The notes: a model not told the origin generated them from the sequence alone. Numbered from the stretch's first letter, positions 17,241 to 25,689 are shown. The stretch: DNA of 33,929 nucleotides from an uncultured beta proteobacterium (GCA_902826155.1 CADEDU010000082.1:1-33929); one strand, 5' to 3'. Program-made: numbers and translations.

Positions 17241-18557
17241 ATGCTGCATGAACGCATTCCCAATCTGGCCAAACTGGTCGAGCCCGACCGGGTGCATCGG
17301 CTGTGCTACACCGATCCGGACATTTTCGAGGCCGAAGTCCGCAACATCTTCGAGAAGACCTGGCAGTACTGCGGCCACGAGAGCCAGATCCCGAACGTCG
17401 GTGACTACTGGACGTTCCAGATCGGCCGCCATCCGCTGGTGATGGTGCGAGGCGAGGCCGAGCAGATTTACGTACTGCACAACCGCTGTCCGCATCGCGG
17501 CGTGCAGGTGTGCGGGTCCCGCAGCGGCAACCAAGGCGCTGCACTGACCTGTCCGTACCACTCCTGGCGCTTTCATCTCGACGGCTCGATCGAGTCGGTG
17601 CCGCTGGAGAAGGGTTATCGACAGACGCGATTCGACAAGAACGATCCGGCGTTCCACATGAAGAAGGTCGCGCGGGCCGATTCCTATCGCGGCTTCGTGT
17701 TCGCCAATCTGGCGAGCGAAGGCCCGTCGCTGCTGGAGTGGCTGGGCGAGGCCAGGATCGCCATCGATGACATGTGCGACCGTTCCCCCGTAGGACGGGT
17801 GGAGGTCGTGTTCCCTTGCAACCGGGTGGTGCAACGCTCGAACTGGAAGTTCTTCATGGAGAACCAGATCGACGCGGTGCATCCTTCATCCACGCATATG
17901 TCGACCGGCCAGGCGGCCGCGGCGGTGGAGCGCGAGATCTTCCAGAAGACCGGCGACAAGCCGCTGCACTATCACATGCTCTCGGCGTTCACCACGCCGT
18001 TCGACAAGTGGGATCAGCTCCAGACCATCGGTTATCCGTACGGTCACGTGATCCTCACCGGCTACATGGGGCTGCGCCCGACCGATCCCGACACGCTTGC
18101 CCACGAAGCGGTGCTGGAGAAGGCCTACGGCAAGGCGAAGAAAGAAGAGTTCATGTCGCGCAACATCCACCACGTGCTGCTCTATCCGGGCGTGTCGATC
18201 CAATCGCCGCTGCAGCAGTTGCGTGTGCTGCGGCCGCAAGCAGCGAATCGCACGCTCTCGGAGATCTGGCACTTCCGGCTCGTGGGAGCGCCCGAGGCGA
18301 TCTACCGAAGGTCGCTCTGGTATTTCAATCTGGTGAACTCGCCGGCAACGCTGGTGAACGCGGATGACCTGGAGAACTGGCAGCGCGGCCAGTGGGGGCT
18401 CGACTCCGATGGCGGAGACTGGGTGAGCTTCCATCGCGACTACGGCCGTGACGAGGACGACGGCAAGGTCATCCGTTCGACCAACGGCTGCTCCGAAGCA
18501 CCGATGCGTTCGCAATTTCGCGCCTGGCTGCAGTTCATGACCGCCAACGGACAATAG
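17241..18557 (+). CDS. Rieske ring-hydroxylating oxygenase, large (alpha) subunit 1
   Basis: Catalytic subunit of a Rieske non-heme iron oxygenase, which inserts oxygen into an aromatic substrate using electrons passed in by a reductase or ferredoxin. The Rieske [2Fe-2S] ligands are C83-P-H85 and C104-P-Y-H107; the mononuclear iron facial triad region reads D211-AV-H214-PSST-H219 with the bridging Asp present. Length is 438 residues. ATG 17241 is chosen because AAGGAG (17226-17231) lies 9 bases upstream; earlier starts run into marR. It is closely related along its whole length to the alpha' protein two genes downstream (roughly 60 percent identical by eye), with shared blocks such as RTLSEIWHFRL and NSPAT-VNADDLENW. 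The substrate cannot be read from sequence. Confidence 0.92.
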   Translation: MLHERIPNLAKLVEPDRVHRLCYTDPDIFEAEVRNIFEKTWQYCGHESQIPNVGDYWTFQIGRHPLVMVRGEAEQIYVLHNRCPHRGVQVCGSRSGNQGAALTCPYHSWRFHLDGSIESVPLEKGYRQTRFDKNDPAFHMKKVARADSYRGFVFANLASEGPSLLEWLGEARIAIDDMCDRSPVGRVEVVFPCNRVVQRSNWKFFMENQIDAVHPSSTHMSTGQAAAAVEREIFQKTGDKPLHYHMLSAFTTPFDKWDQLQTIGYPYGHVILTGYMGLRPTDPDTLAHEAVLEKAYGKAKKEEFMSRNIHHVLLYPGVSIQSPLQQLRVLRPQAANRTLSEIWHFRLVGAPEAIYRRSLWYFNLVNSPATLVNADDLENWQRGQWGLDSDGGDWVSFHRDYGRDEDDGKVIRSTNGCSEAPMRSQFRAWLQFMTANGQ

Positions 18558-18578
18558 ATCGAGGGAGATCCAGACATC

Positions 18579-19211
18579 ATGGCCACGAAGAAAGTCGCCA
18601 AGTCGGCAAAGAGCGCAACGAAAAAAACGGCACCGGTTCGCAAGTCGGCGACGCGGCAGGCATCACCTGCAAAGCGTGCTGCGCCGAGCAAACCCGTGGC
18701 GGCAAAGGCGAGCGCGCCGCGCGCCAACGGGCACGATGTACAGCGCGAAGTCGAGCAGTTTCTCTATCGCCAGTCCGAGTTTCTCGACGGCAAGCGCTGG
18801 CAGGACTACATCGAGTGCTTCGCCGGAGACGGCGTCTACTGGATGCCTTCCACACCCGAGCACACGCACTGGGACGGCGTGCCGGCGATCTTCATCGAAG
18901 ACAAGGACCTGATGACCGTCCGCATGAAGCGCATCGAGCATCCGAACGCCTGGTCACAGCAGGCCGAGTGGGCCACCAATCACGTGGTCTCGAACGTGAC
19001 GATCGAACGGGTCGACGCCAAGACCGGCGAGATCCACGTGCGCTCGCGCTTCCACATGATGGAGCTGCGCCGCGACGATCTGCGTCATTTCGGCGGCACT
19101 TATCGGCATCAGCTCACGCGTGGTAAAGACGGCCTGAAGATCAAGATGCAGCGCGTCGACATGGTGAACGCGCAGGCCCCATACGAGTACGTGCTGCAGG
19201 TCTGGGTCTGA
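18579..19211 (+). CDS. Rieske oxygenase small (beta) subunit with Lys/Ala-rich N-terminal tail
   Basis: Residues about 52-210 form the cystatin/SnoaL-like beta-subunit fold of ring-hydroxylating dioxygenases (VEQFLYRQSEFLDGKRWQDY opening helix, DGVYWMPSTPEH, RSRFHMMELRRDD, C-terminal YEYVLQVWV), which stabilises alpha3beta3 hexamers and is usually non-catalytic. Residues 1-50 are a tail rich in Lys, Ala, Ser, Pro and Arg (KKVAKSAKSATKKT, then AKRAAPSKPVAAKAS) resembling bacterial histone-H1-like proteins and absent from ordinary beta subunits. ATG 18579 has GAGGGAG upstream at 18561-18567. The only alternative is GTG at codon 40, with no clear ribosome binding site, which would remove most of the tail. 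It lies 21 bases after the first alpha gene and 63 before alpha'. Confidence 0.88.
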   Translation: MATKKVAKSAKSATKKTAPVRKSATRQASPAKRAAPSKPVAAKASAPRANGHDVQREVEQFLYRQSEFLDGKRWQDYIECFAGDGVYWMPSTPEHTHWDGVPAIFIEDKDLMTVRMKRIEHPNAWSQQAEWATNHVVSNVTIERVDAKTGEIHVRSRFHMMELRRDDLRHFGGTYRHQLTRGKDGLKIKMQRVDMVNAQAPYEYVLQVWV

Positions 19212-19274
19212 GGGTGTCAGGTCCGAGCGCGTCGCGGGTCACCGCGCGTGCGCCCATGTATTGAGGAGATGGTC

Positions 19275-20585
19275 ATGAACGAACCCCTCGATCTCGCCGC
19301 GCTGGTCGAGCCCGACCGCGTGCACCGTCGCTGCTACGTCGACTCGCAGGTGTTCGATCTGGAGATCGAGCGGATCTTCGGGCGCAGCTGGATCTACGCC
19401 GGGCACGAATCGCAGGTGCCCGACGTCGGCGACTACTGGAGCTTCCAGATCGGCCAGCAGCCGCTGGTGCTGGTGCGCGGCACCGACCGCAACGTGCACG
19501 TTCTGTTCAATCGCTGTCCGCATCGCGGCGCCAAGCTGTGCGGAGCGGTGCACGGCAACACCGGTGATGCGTTCCGCTGCTCGTACCACGGCTGGCGCTT
19601 CCAACTCGACGGACAGGTCGAGTCGATTCCGCAGATGGCGGGCTACCAGGGCACTCGCCTGCGCACCGACGACCCGCAGTTCAGCATGGCCAAGCCGCCG
19701 CGGGTGCAGTCGTATCGCGGCTTCGTGTTCGTGAGTCTCGCGGATTCGGGACCGTCGCTGCTCGAATGGCTCGGACCGGCGAAGATCGGCTTCGACGACA
19801 TGTGCGACCGCGCACCAGAGGGCGAAGTCGAGGTCGTGCGCAATTGCTACCGGGTGATCCAACAGTCGAACTGGAAGCTCTTCATGGAGAACCAGCTCGA
19901 CGTCTCGCACCCGATGGTCACGCATGAGTCCACCGGGCGCGCGGCGCTCGAAGTCGAAGACGGCATTGCCAAACGCACCGGAAATCGCCCGCTGCAATAT
20001 CACATGCTGTCGGCCTTCACCTGGCCGACGCACCGGTGGAACGAGTTGCTGCAGACCAGCAACTATCCTCATGGCCACAGCGTGTTGGGCGGGTACATGG
20101 CGCTGCGTCCGAAGGATCCCGATTCGCTGGAGTACGAACGCGTCCTTGCCGCGCGCGTCGGTGAAGCGCGCAAGGAAGCGATTCTCAACACCAGCATTCA
20201 TCACGTTATTTACTACCCGTGCCTGTCGGTGCAGCCGCCGCTGCAGCAGTTGCGCTGCCTGCGGCCGATCGCCCCGGGCCGCACGCTCTCGGAGATCTGG
20301 CACTTCCGCCTCAAAGGCGCGCCCGAGCCGATCTATCGCCGGTCGCTGTGGTACTACAACCTCGTCAATTCGCCAGCGACGATGGTCAACGCCGATGATC
20401 TGGAGAACTGGAATCGCATCCAGCACGGTCTGCAATCGCGCGCCTACGACTGGCTGTCGTTCCACCGCAACTACGGTGCAGACGAGATCGACGGTGACGT
20501 GATCCGCACGCGCGAGGGCCTGTCGGAGGCGCCGCTACGCAATCAGTTTCGTGCGTGGTCGAAGTACATGAACGCGGCAACGTAA
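19275..20585 (+). CDS. Rieske ring-hydroxylating oxygenase, large (alpha') subunit 2
   Basis: Second catalytic subunit paralogous to the alpha gene 17241-18557. Rieske ligands C81-P-H83 and C102-S-Y-H105; iron site D209-VS-H212-PMVT-H217. All catalytic residues are intact, so this is not a decayed copy. Length is 436 residues. ATG 19275 is chosen because GAGGAG (19263-19268) lies 6 bases upstream; ATG 19269 abuts that motif. The two alpha proteins differ most around the substrate pocket region after the iron ligands (for example STGQAAAAVEREIFQ versus STGRAALEVEDGIAK), suggesting two substrates or two steps served by one beta subunit. No ferredoxin or reductase gene follows. Confidence 0.92.
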   Translation: MNEPLDLAALVEPDRVHRRCYVDSQVFDLEIERIFGRSWIYAGHESQVPDVGDYWSFQIGQQPLVLVRGTDRNVHVLFNRCPHRGAKLCGAVHGNTGDAFRCSYHGWRFQLDGQVESIPQMAGYQGTRLRTDDPQFSMAKPPRVQSYRGFVFVSLADSGPSLLEWLGPAKIGFDDMCDRAPEGEVEVVRNCYRVIQQSNWKLFMENQLDVSHPMVTHESTGRAALEVEDGIAKRTGNRPLQYHMLSAFTWPTHRWNELLQTSNYPHGHSVLGGYMALRPKDPDSLEYERVLAARVGEARKEAILNTSIHHVIYYPCLSVQPPLQQLRCLRPIAPGRTLSEIWHFRLKGAPEPIYRRSLWYYNLVNSPATMVNADDLENWNRIQHGLQSRAYDWLSFHRNYGADEIDGDVIRTREGLSEAPLRNQFRAWSKYMNAAT

Positions 20586-20774
20586 CCGCGGCTGCGTGAC
20601 CAGAAACCTCGCGAGCTTTGAAGCAGCGAGGCGCGCCGATCGTGCAAGCTCCGCTGGGCTGCCCATCGGGCGCGGTGGTCGGTTGTGGCGCGATAACGCG
20701 GCCTCGTCTGACAGAAGCGTTGAGACCGGCTCCCTACAATGCCGGCACCAACAACGCTTGCGGGGACGACGCTC

Positions 20775-21614
20775 ATGCACATCGCCTGGCGCGCGGCCGC
20801 CTCTTTCGGTTGCGTCGCGCTGTTCACGCTTTTCACGTTGGCCGGTTGTGCGCAGATCGACGGCTCGCGCTTTGCGCAACTGAGCGACGCGCTCGATACC
20901 GTTCACACGCGCACGCTCGACACCCACGGGCGCGTGCGCAAGCTGCAGGAAGTGGTTTATCGAAATAAAGTGTCGCTGGCGCCGCGGCTCGATGCGGAAA
21001 GTCTGGCGCGCCCCGAATGGCTCGATACCAACGCCCAGTTCCAGCGGCGCGAACAGGCCATCGAGGCGATGCGCGAATTCACTGCCGACCTGCGCAATGT
21101 TGCCGGCATGGGCGGCACCCAGTCGGCGCGACTGCGCATGCGGCAGTTGCTCGATACCGGTGAGAGTGCCGCGCAGACTGGTCGCAACATCATCGCGGTG
21201 GCGGGCGTGCTCAAGCCGATTCAGCCGATCTTCAGCGGCTTGGTGGGCGGCATGTTTCCGCAGGTGGGATTGGTAAGCGTGGCAGTGGCCGGCCCGATGC
21301 TCGATTACGCCAAGCGCAGCGACCTGCGCAATGTCATGCGTGCCGGACAGCTTGCATTCAACCAGCGCATCGATAGCTTGACGCCCACCGGTGACGTGCT
21401 GGCCGAGTACGTGATGGCGCTCAAATCCGAATATCTGCCCGATGCGTCCGCACTGCGCGACCAGTTGAGCGGCGGCGATCGCATCCGCTTCGATCAAGGT
21501 GCGATTGATCTGCTTGCCGAGTTCGACGCGGTGACGCGACAGGCGGCCTCGCTCGCGGGGCTGCTCAAGATGATCGAGCGCAATTACGCCGAGACGCTGC
21601 AAGGGTTGCGCTAG
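20775..21614 (+). CDS. Predicted lipoprotein of unknown function
   Basis: I do not recognise the family. With ATG 20775 the protein has 279 residues, a signal peptide whose hydrophobic core VALFTLFTLAGC ends in a lipobox with the lipidated Cys at residue 25. The mature part is mostly helical and soluble, apart from a hydrophobic Gly/Val-rich segment near 145-185 (VAGVLKPIQPIFSGLVGGMF, then VGLVSVAVAGPM) that could be a glycine-zipper-like membrane hairpin. It lies 189 bases after alpha' on the same strand, which is long for an operon. A TACAAT -10-like box (20735-20740) precedes it, without a well-spaced -35. A bidirectional terminator follows. A role with the oxygenases is possible but unsupported. 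Confidence 0.6.
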   Translation: MHIAWRAAASFGCVALFTLFTLAGCAQIDGSRFAQLSDALDTVHTRTLDTHGRVRKLQEVVYRNKVSLAPRLDAESLARPEWLDTNAQFQRREQAIEAMREFTADLRNVAGMGGTQSARLRMRQLLDTGESAAQTGRNIIAVAGVLKPIQPIFSGLVGGMFPQVGLVSVAVAGPMLDYAKRSDLRNVMRAGQLAFNQRIDSLTPTGDVLAEYVMALKSEYLPDASALRDQLSGGDRIRFDQGAIDLLAEFDAVTRQAASLAGLLKMIERNYAETLQGLR

Positions 21615-21631
21615 GCCTGTGCAAGAAAGAA

Positions 21632-21651
21632 AGGGGCCCCGCAGGGCCCCT
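21632..21651. terminator. Bidirectional terminator between the lipoprotein gene and the ABC binding protein gene
   Basis: Perfect 8-bp stem AGGGGCCC (21632-21639) with GGGCCCCT (21644-21651), CGCA loop. On the minus strand it is followed by TTCTTTCTT, so it mainly serves the substrate-binding protein gene; the convergent plus-strand lipoprotein gene ends 18 bases before it. Confidence 0.8.
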
Positions 21652-21695
21652 CGACTGCACCGGCACGAATCCGGCGTGAACCTGCGCGCGCCTGC

Positions 21696-22886
21696 TTATC
21701 CCGGCGGCATCTTGCAGTTCACCGCGAACGGATCGGCGAAATCGCTCACCGCCTTGCCCAACGTCTTGTTGGTGACCACGCCCTTCGCATCCTTCGACAC
21801 TACGCGCATATAGATGTCGTGGATCGGGTAGTGGTTCTTGTTGAAGCGGAAGCTGCCGCGGGTCGACTGGAACCGTGCCGCCTCCAGCGCCCGGCGTAGT
21901 GCCTTCTTGTCTTCGATCTTGCCTTTGACGTCGCGGATCGCCGCATCGAGCAGCATTGCGGTGTCGTAACCCTGCGATGCATACATCGTCGGCGTGCGGT
22001 TGTACTCCTTGCGGAAGGCTTCGACGAACTTCCTGTTCGCTGCGTTATCCAGGTCGTGCGCCCAATGGCTGGTGTTGAACGTACCCAGCATCGTCTCGCC
22101 GAGCGGCTTGAGGATGTCTTCGTCGGCGTTGAAGCCGGGCACGAACATCTGGGTGTCTTTCGACAGGCCGCTCGCGACGAACTGCTTCACGAAGTTGATG
22201 CCCATGCCGCCGGGCAGAAACACGAACAGTGCGTCGGGCTTGGCCGCGCGCATGGTGGCCAGCTCCGCGGCGTAATCGAGTTGTCCCAGCTTGGTGTAGA
22301 TCTCTTCGAACTTGCCCTTGTACGTGCGCTTGAAGCCGTTGAGCGTTTCACGACCGCCCGGATAGTTCGGCGCGATCAGGGTCACGTTCTTGAAGCCCTT
22401 GTCGGTAACGAACTTGCCCATGGCCGCGGCGAGATCCTCGTTCTGCCAGGCGACCGCGAAGAAATACGGATTGCACTTCTCGCCGGCGTAGTCCTGCGGG
22501 CCGGTGTTGGGGCTGAGATAAAACGTCTGCGACTCCAGGATCGCCGGCAGCACCGGTAGCAGCACTGCCGAGAACACGATGCCGGTCATGATGTCGACGC
22601 GATCGCGCTTGAGCAGTCGCTCCACCGCCTGCCGGCCGGTGTCGGGATTGACGGCATCGTCCAGCACGGTGACTTCTGCGGGCAGGCCACCGAGCTTGCC
22701 GCCATTCAACTTGGCCGCCAGATTGAAGCCGTCGCGCACGTCGATGCCGATGGCTGCAGCCGGCCCCGAGAGCGTGGATACGAAACCGATCTTGACGCGG
22801 TCAGCCGCACCTGCAGGCGCAGCGCCGATCGCAAGCGTGCACGCCGCCGCGACTGCCGTGACCCAGGACTTCAGGGAATCTCCCAT
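21696..22886 (-). CDS. Branched-chain-type ABC transporter substrate-binding protein
   Basis: Periplasmic type I binding protein (LivJ/Peripla_BP_6 family) of 396 residues that captures a ligand for an ABC importer. A signal peptide (hydrophobic residues 8-25, cleavage near AGA-AD at 27) is followed by VKIGFVSTLSGPAAAIG, the family's N-terminal ligand-binding strand and loop, and later MYASQGYDTAMLLDAAI. ATG 22886 is preceded by GAGGAG about 7 bases away; an upstream in-frame ATG at 23141 would cross the divergent oxygenase gene and is rejected. No permease or ATPase gene lies nearby. Relatives often bind aromatic acids or amino acids; the location between two Rieske loci suggests an aromatic ligand (inference). 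Confidence 0.9.
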   Translation of the reverse strand: MGDSLKSWVTAVAAACTLAIGAAPAGAADRVKIGFVSTLSGPAAAIGIDVRDGFNLAAKLNGGKLGGLPAEVTVLDDAVNPDTGRQAVERLLKRDRVDIMTGIVFSAVLLPVLPAILESQTFYLSPNTGPQDYAGEKCNPYFFAVAWQNEDLAAAMGKFVTDKGFKNVTLIAPNYPGGRETLNGFKRTYKGKFEEIYTKLGQLDYAAELATMRAAKPDALFVFLPGGMGINFVKQFVASGLSKDTQMFVPGFNADEDILKPLGETMLGTFNTSHWAHDLDNAANRKFVEAFRKEYNRTPTMYASQGYDTAMLLDAAIRDVKGKIEDKKALRRALEAARFQSTRGSFRFNKNHYPIHDIYMRVVSKDAKGVVTNKTLGKAVSDFADPFAVNCKMPPG

Positions 22887-23064
22887 CGTGTTCTCCTCAT
22901 GGTGGTTCTTGTCTCGCGCGCTAGTGTAGCCGCGCATCGAGGCCTTGCAACCGGCAAGTCGCCGGCATGCACTGCCCCGCCGCCGCACGCCGAGCGGATT
23001 GACGTCGCCGCACGCAGCGTGCTCCACTCGATTCAGGTGCGAACTGCCAAAGGAGGGGCGATCG

Positions 23065-24105
23065 ATGCCATTCATTCTCAATGCGTGGTACGTCTGCGCG
23101 TGGCCCAACGAGGTTGCCGGCGACAAGATCCTCGCGCGCACGATCTGCGGTCAGCCGCTGGTGCTGTTTCGCGATGCGACCGGCAAGGCGGTCGCGTTGG
23201 AAGATCGCTGCTGCCACCGTGAAATGCCCTTGTCGCGCGGCTGGATGGAGCAGTGCACTGTGCGCTGCGGCTATCACGGCATGCGTTTCGACGGCAGCGG
23301 GCAGTGCGTCGAGGTGCCTGGTCAGGAGTTCATTCCACCCGGCGCGAAGGTGCGCACGTTTCCCACGGTCGAGCGTCATGGTTGGATCTGGCTGTGGCCC
23401 GGCGACGCGGCTGGCGCCGATCCGGCGATGATCCCCGCCATGTTCGAGCGCAACGCGCACGCCGACTGGACCTCGGTGGGCGGCACCACCTACGTGAAGG
23501 GCCATTACGAGTTGATCAGCGACAACCTGCTCGATCTCACGCATGAGGCGTACATCCATCGCGACAGTCTGGGTAATCAGGCGGTGGTGGAACACCCGAT
23601 CGAAGTGACGCACAGCGACGATGCCGTCACCGTGCAGCGTTTCATCTGGGACCACTCGCCCGCCCCGTTCTGGAAAGCGATGCTGCATCGCAAGCTCGGC
23701 AAAGACGTCAATGCCGATCGCTGGCAGATCATCAACTTCGCGCCGCCGGCGAATCTGGTGCTGGACGTTGGTGTGGCGCCCGCGGGGGTGGGCATTCGCG
23801 AGGGCAATCGCAGCAGCGGCGTCGAAGGCTGCAATCTCAACGCGATCACGCCCGAGAGCGAGGATTCGACCTGGTATTTCTGGGCGTTCGCTCGCAAGTT
23901 TCATCGCGACGACGAGGCGCTCTCGAAGAAGCTGATCGAGACCGTGGCCGGCATCTTCGAGCAGGATCGTGTCGCCATCGAGGCGGTACACGAGACGATG
24001 AAGCGCAATCGCGGCCGCGGCGTCGTGCATCTGCAGGCCGACAAGGGACAGAACCTCGCGCGGCGCACGGTCGAGAAGCACCTGGCGAGCGAACAGGGCC
24101 GATAG
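23065..24105 (+). CDS. VanA-like Rieske oxygenase (aromatic O-demethylase/monooxygenase family)
   Basis: Single-subunit-type Rieske oxygenase of 346 residues resembling vanillate O-demethylase oxygenase VanA and related enzymes. Rieske ligands C49-x-H51 (in DRCCHRE) and C68-G-Y-H71; iron site D157-LT-H160-EAYI-H165. The N-terminus FILNAWYVCAWPNEV matches the family opening. ATG 23065 follows AAAGGAGG (23049-23056). It is divergent from the ABC binding protein gene and differs clearly from the two alpha subunits above: it is shorter and has no beta partner. VanB-type reductase, needed for electron supply, is not encoded in the window. Substrate is uncertain: vanillate, another methoxylated aromatic, or a different ring acid. 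Confidence 0.88.
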   Translation: MPFILNAWYVCAWPNEVAGDKILARTICGQPLVLFRDATGKAVALEDRCCHREMPLSRGWMEQCTVRCGYHGMRFDGSGQCVEVPGQEFIPPGAKVRTFPTVERHGWIWLWPGDAAGADPAMIPAMFERNAHADWTSVGGTTYVKGHYELISDNLLDLTHEAYIHRDSLGNQAVVEHPIEVTHSDDAVTVQRFIWDHSPAPFWKAMLHRKLGKDVNADRWQIINFAPPANLVLDVGVAPAGVGIREGNRSSGVEGCNLNAITPESEDSTWYFWAFARKFHRDDEALSKKLIETVAGIFEQDRVAIEAVHETMKRNRGRGVVHLQADKGQNLARRTVEKHLASEQGR

Positions 24106-24258
24106 CGTCGACCGGCAATCGGTCACGTTGCTGTACACCCGCCCGAGTGGGGGTGAGAAATCATTGCGTGCGCACCGGCGCGGGCGGGACTGCGAAAGGC
24201 AAACTTCATCGTGCTCGTGGCGCGATGGCTCTACGATCGACCGACGGGGAGAGCCATC

Positions 24259-24711
24259 ATGAACAAGCACGTCACCATCGCGGTCGCGTCGTTACTTGCG
24301 GCCGTGTCCATGCAGGCCGCGGCGCAGTCGGTGTACTCGTGGAAGGACGCCAACGGTGTCGTCCACTACGGCGACCGTCCGCTGCAAGGCAACGCCACCA
24401 AGCAGGAAGTCACGCAGCGCTCGGGTGACGGTTGCCCGAACGGCAACTGCCCGCGACCGATGTCGCATCAGGATCGCGCACGCGAAAGCGCTGTGACCGC
24501 CGCACCTAAGCGCGACCATGCGCTCGAAGCGCGGCAGCGCGCGGCGACGCAGAAGCAGGCAGCCGAAGAGGCGGCCGCCAAGAAGCGCGCGGCGCTGCAG
24601 AAACGCTGCGAAGAACAGCGGCGCGTCGGATGCGAGACCGATCAGGGCCTGCGCAACATGCACACCGATGAGAACCAGGCGCGGGTGCGAGTGATCCGCA
24701 CGTATCGCTGA
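24259..24711 (+). CDS. Exported DUF4124-domain protein
   Basis: Small exported protein of 150 residues. A signal peptide (hydrophobic 7-20, cleavage near QAAA at about 22) precedes the DUF4124 signature VYSWKDANGVVHYGDRPL (25-42). Then comes a Cys pair in DGCPNGNCPRP, followed by an Ala/Lys/Glu/Arg-rich helix (about 85-130, likely coiled coil) with a further Cys pair in KRCEEQRRVGCE. The four cysteines may form disulfides in the periplasm. DUF4124 function is unknown, and such proteins are very common in betaproteobacteria. ATG 24259 has GGGAGAG upstream; an ATG at 24211 would place 16 polar residues before the signal. Convergent with the dehydrogenase gene. Confidence 0.8.
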   Translation: MNKHVTIAVASLLAAVSMQAAAQSVYSWKDANGVVHYGDRPLQGNATKQEVTQRSGDGCPNGNCPRPMSHQDRARESAVTAAPKRDHALEARQRAATQKQAAEEAAAKKRAALQKRCEEQRRVGCETDQGLRNMHTDENQARVRVIRTYR

Positions 24712-24780
24712 ACGCGCGACGACTGGCCTGCGCACCGCTGATGCTGAGGCGCGTGCGCCGTGCTCGTTCCCTGTCCGAAG

Positions 24781-25653
24781 CTACTTCTTGCGGTAAAGCT
24801 CCGGCAGCTTGGCCGGATCTTCTTCACCCCAGCCGCGCGCATCGTTCATGCGGAAGATCTGCGCAGCCAGCGCCGTCATCGGCGTGGGCGAATCGACCGA
24901 TCGCGCCAGCGCGAGAGCAGTCTCCAGATCCTTCAGGAACGTATTCGCGCTGCCTAGCGGCTTGTCCCAGCCGTTGACCATGCGCGGCACGAACGTCTGC
25001 ATCGGCTTGCTGTCGGCCCAACCGCCGCCGAGCGCCTTGGGCAGCAGGCCCGCATCGATGCCCGCGCTTTGCGCCATGCGCACCACCTCCGCAATCGTGG
25101 CGATGTTGCAGCCCACCAGCATCTGATTGCAGAGCTTCGTGGTCTGCCCGGCGCCCGCGGGACCCATGCGCGTGATGTTGGGCGAATACGCCGCGAGGAT
25201 CGGCCGCACGCGCTCCACCGCTGCTTCGTCGCCCCCGCACATGATCGCCAGCGTGCCGGCCGTAGCGCCGCCGACGCCCCCCGATACCGGTGCATCGACC
25301 CAGTCGGCGCCACACGTCTGCTTCAAGCGGGCCGCGAACTCGCGCGTTGCATCGGGCCGGATGCTGGCGTGGTCCACCAAGGTCTTGAACCGCTTGCCGC
25401 TCGCAATGCCTTGCGGGCCGAACACGATTTCCTCGACCGCCTGCGTGTCGAACAGACACATCAGCACCACGTCGGAGTTGTCGGCGACTTCCTTCGGCGA
25501 TGCGCAGGCGAGCGCGCCCTGATCGAGCGCGGGCTTCAACTTCGCCGCGCTGCGGTTCCACACATGCACCGTGTGGCCGGCTTTGAGCAGATTCAGCGTC
25601 ATCGGCATGCCCATCAGGCCGAGGCCGAGGTAGCCGAGAGTGGGGGTTGGCAT
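24781..25653 (-). CDS. NAD(P)-dependent beta-hydroxyacid dehydrogenase
   Basis: Member of the 3-hydroxyisobutyrate / tartronate semialdehyde / L-threonate dehydrogenase family, which oxidises a beta-hydroxy acid. The Rossmann motif GLGLMG is at 10-15, the substrate-binding block DAPVSGG at 120-126, and the catalytic Lys in GQTTKLCNQ at K173. Length is 290 residues. ATG 25653 is chosen because the protein must start just before TPTLGYLG; the ATG at 25701 adds a charged leader. It lies 93 bases after the IlvD-type dehydratase on the same strand, with a small dyad in the gap. LtnD-type threonate dehydrogenase is one possible assignment given the DenD-like gene and aldolase nearby. Confidence 0.88.
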   Translation of the reverse strand: MPTPTLGYLGLGLMGMPMTLNLLKAGHTVHVWNRSAAKLKPALDQGALACASPKEVADNSDVVLMCLFDTQAVEEIVFGPQGIASGKRFKTLVDHASIRPDATREFAARLKQTCGADWVDAPVSGGVGGATAGTLAIMCGGDEAAVERVRPILAAYSPNITRMGPAGAGQTTKLCNQMLVGCNIATIAEVVRMAQSAGIDAGLLPKALGGGWADSKPMQTFVPRMVNGWDKPLGSANTFLKDLETALALARSVDSPTPMTALAAQIFRMNDARGWGEEDPAKLPELYRKK

Positions 25654-25689
25654 ATGCGTCTCTAGTCGGTGATCACGTTGGTCTGGTAG

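Noticed and set aside
24110..24124. Small hairpin GACCG-GCAAT-CGGTC after the VanA-like gene
   Set aside because: Five base pairs and no following T-run; too weak to call a terminator.
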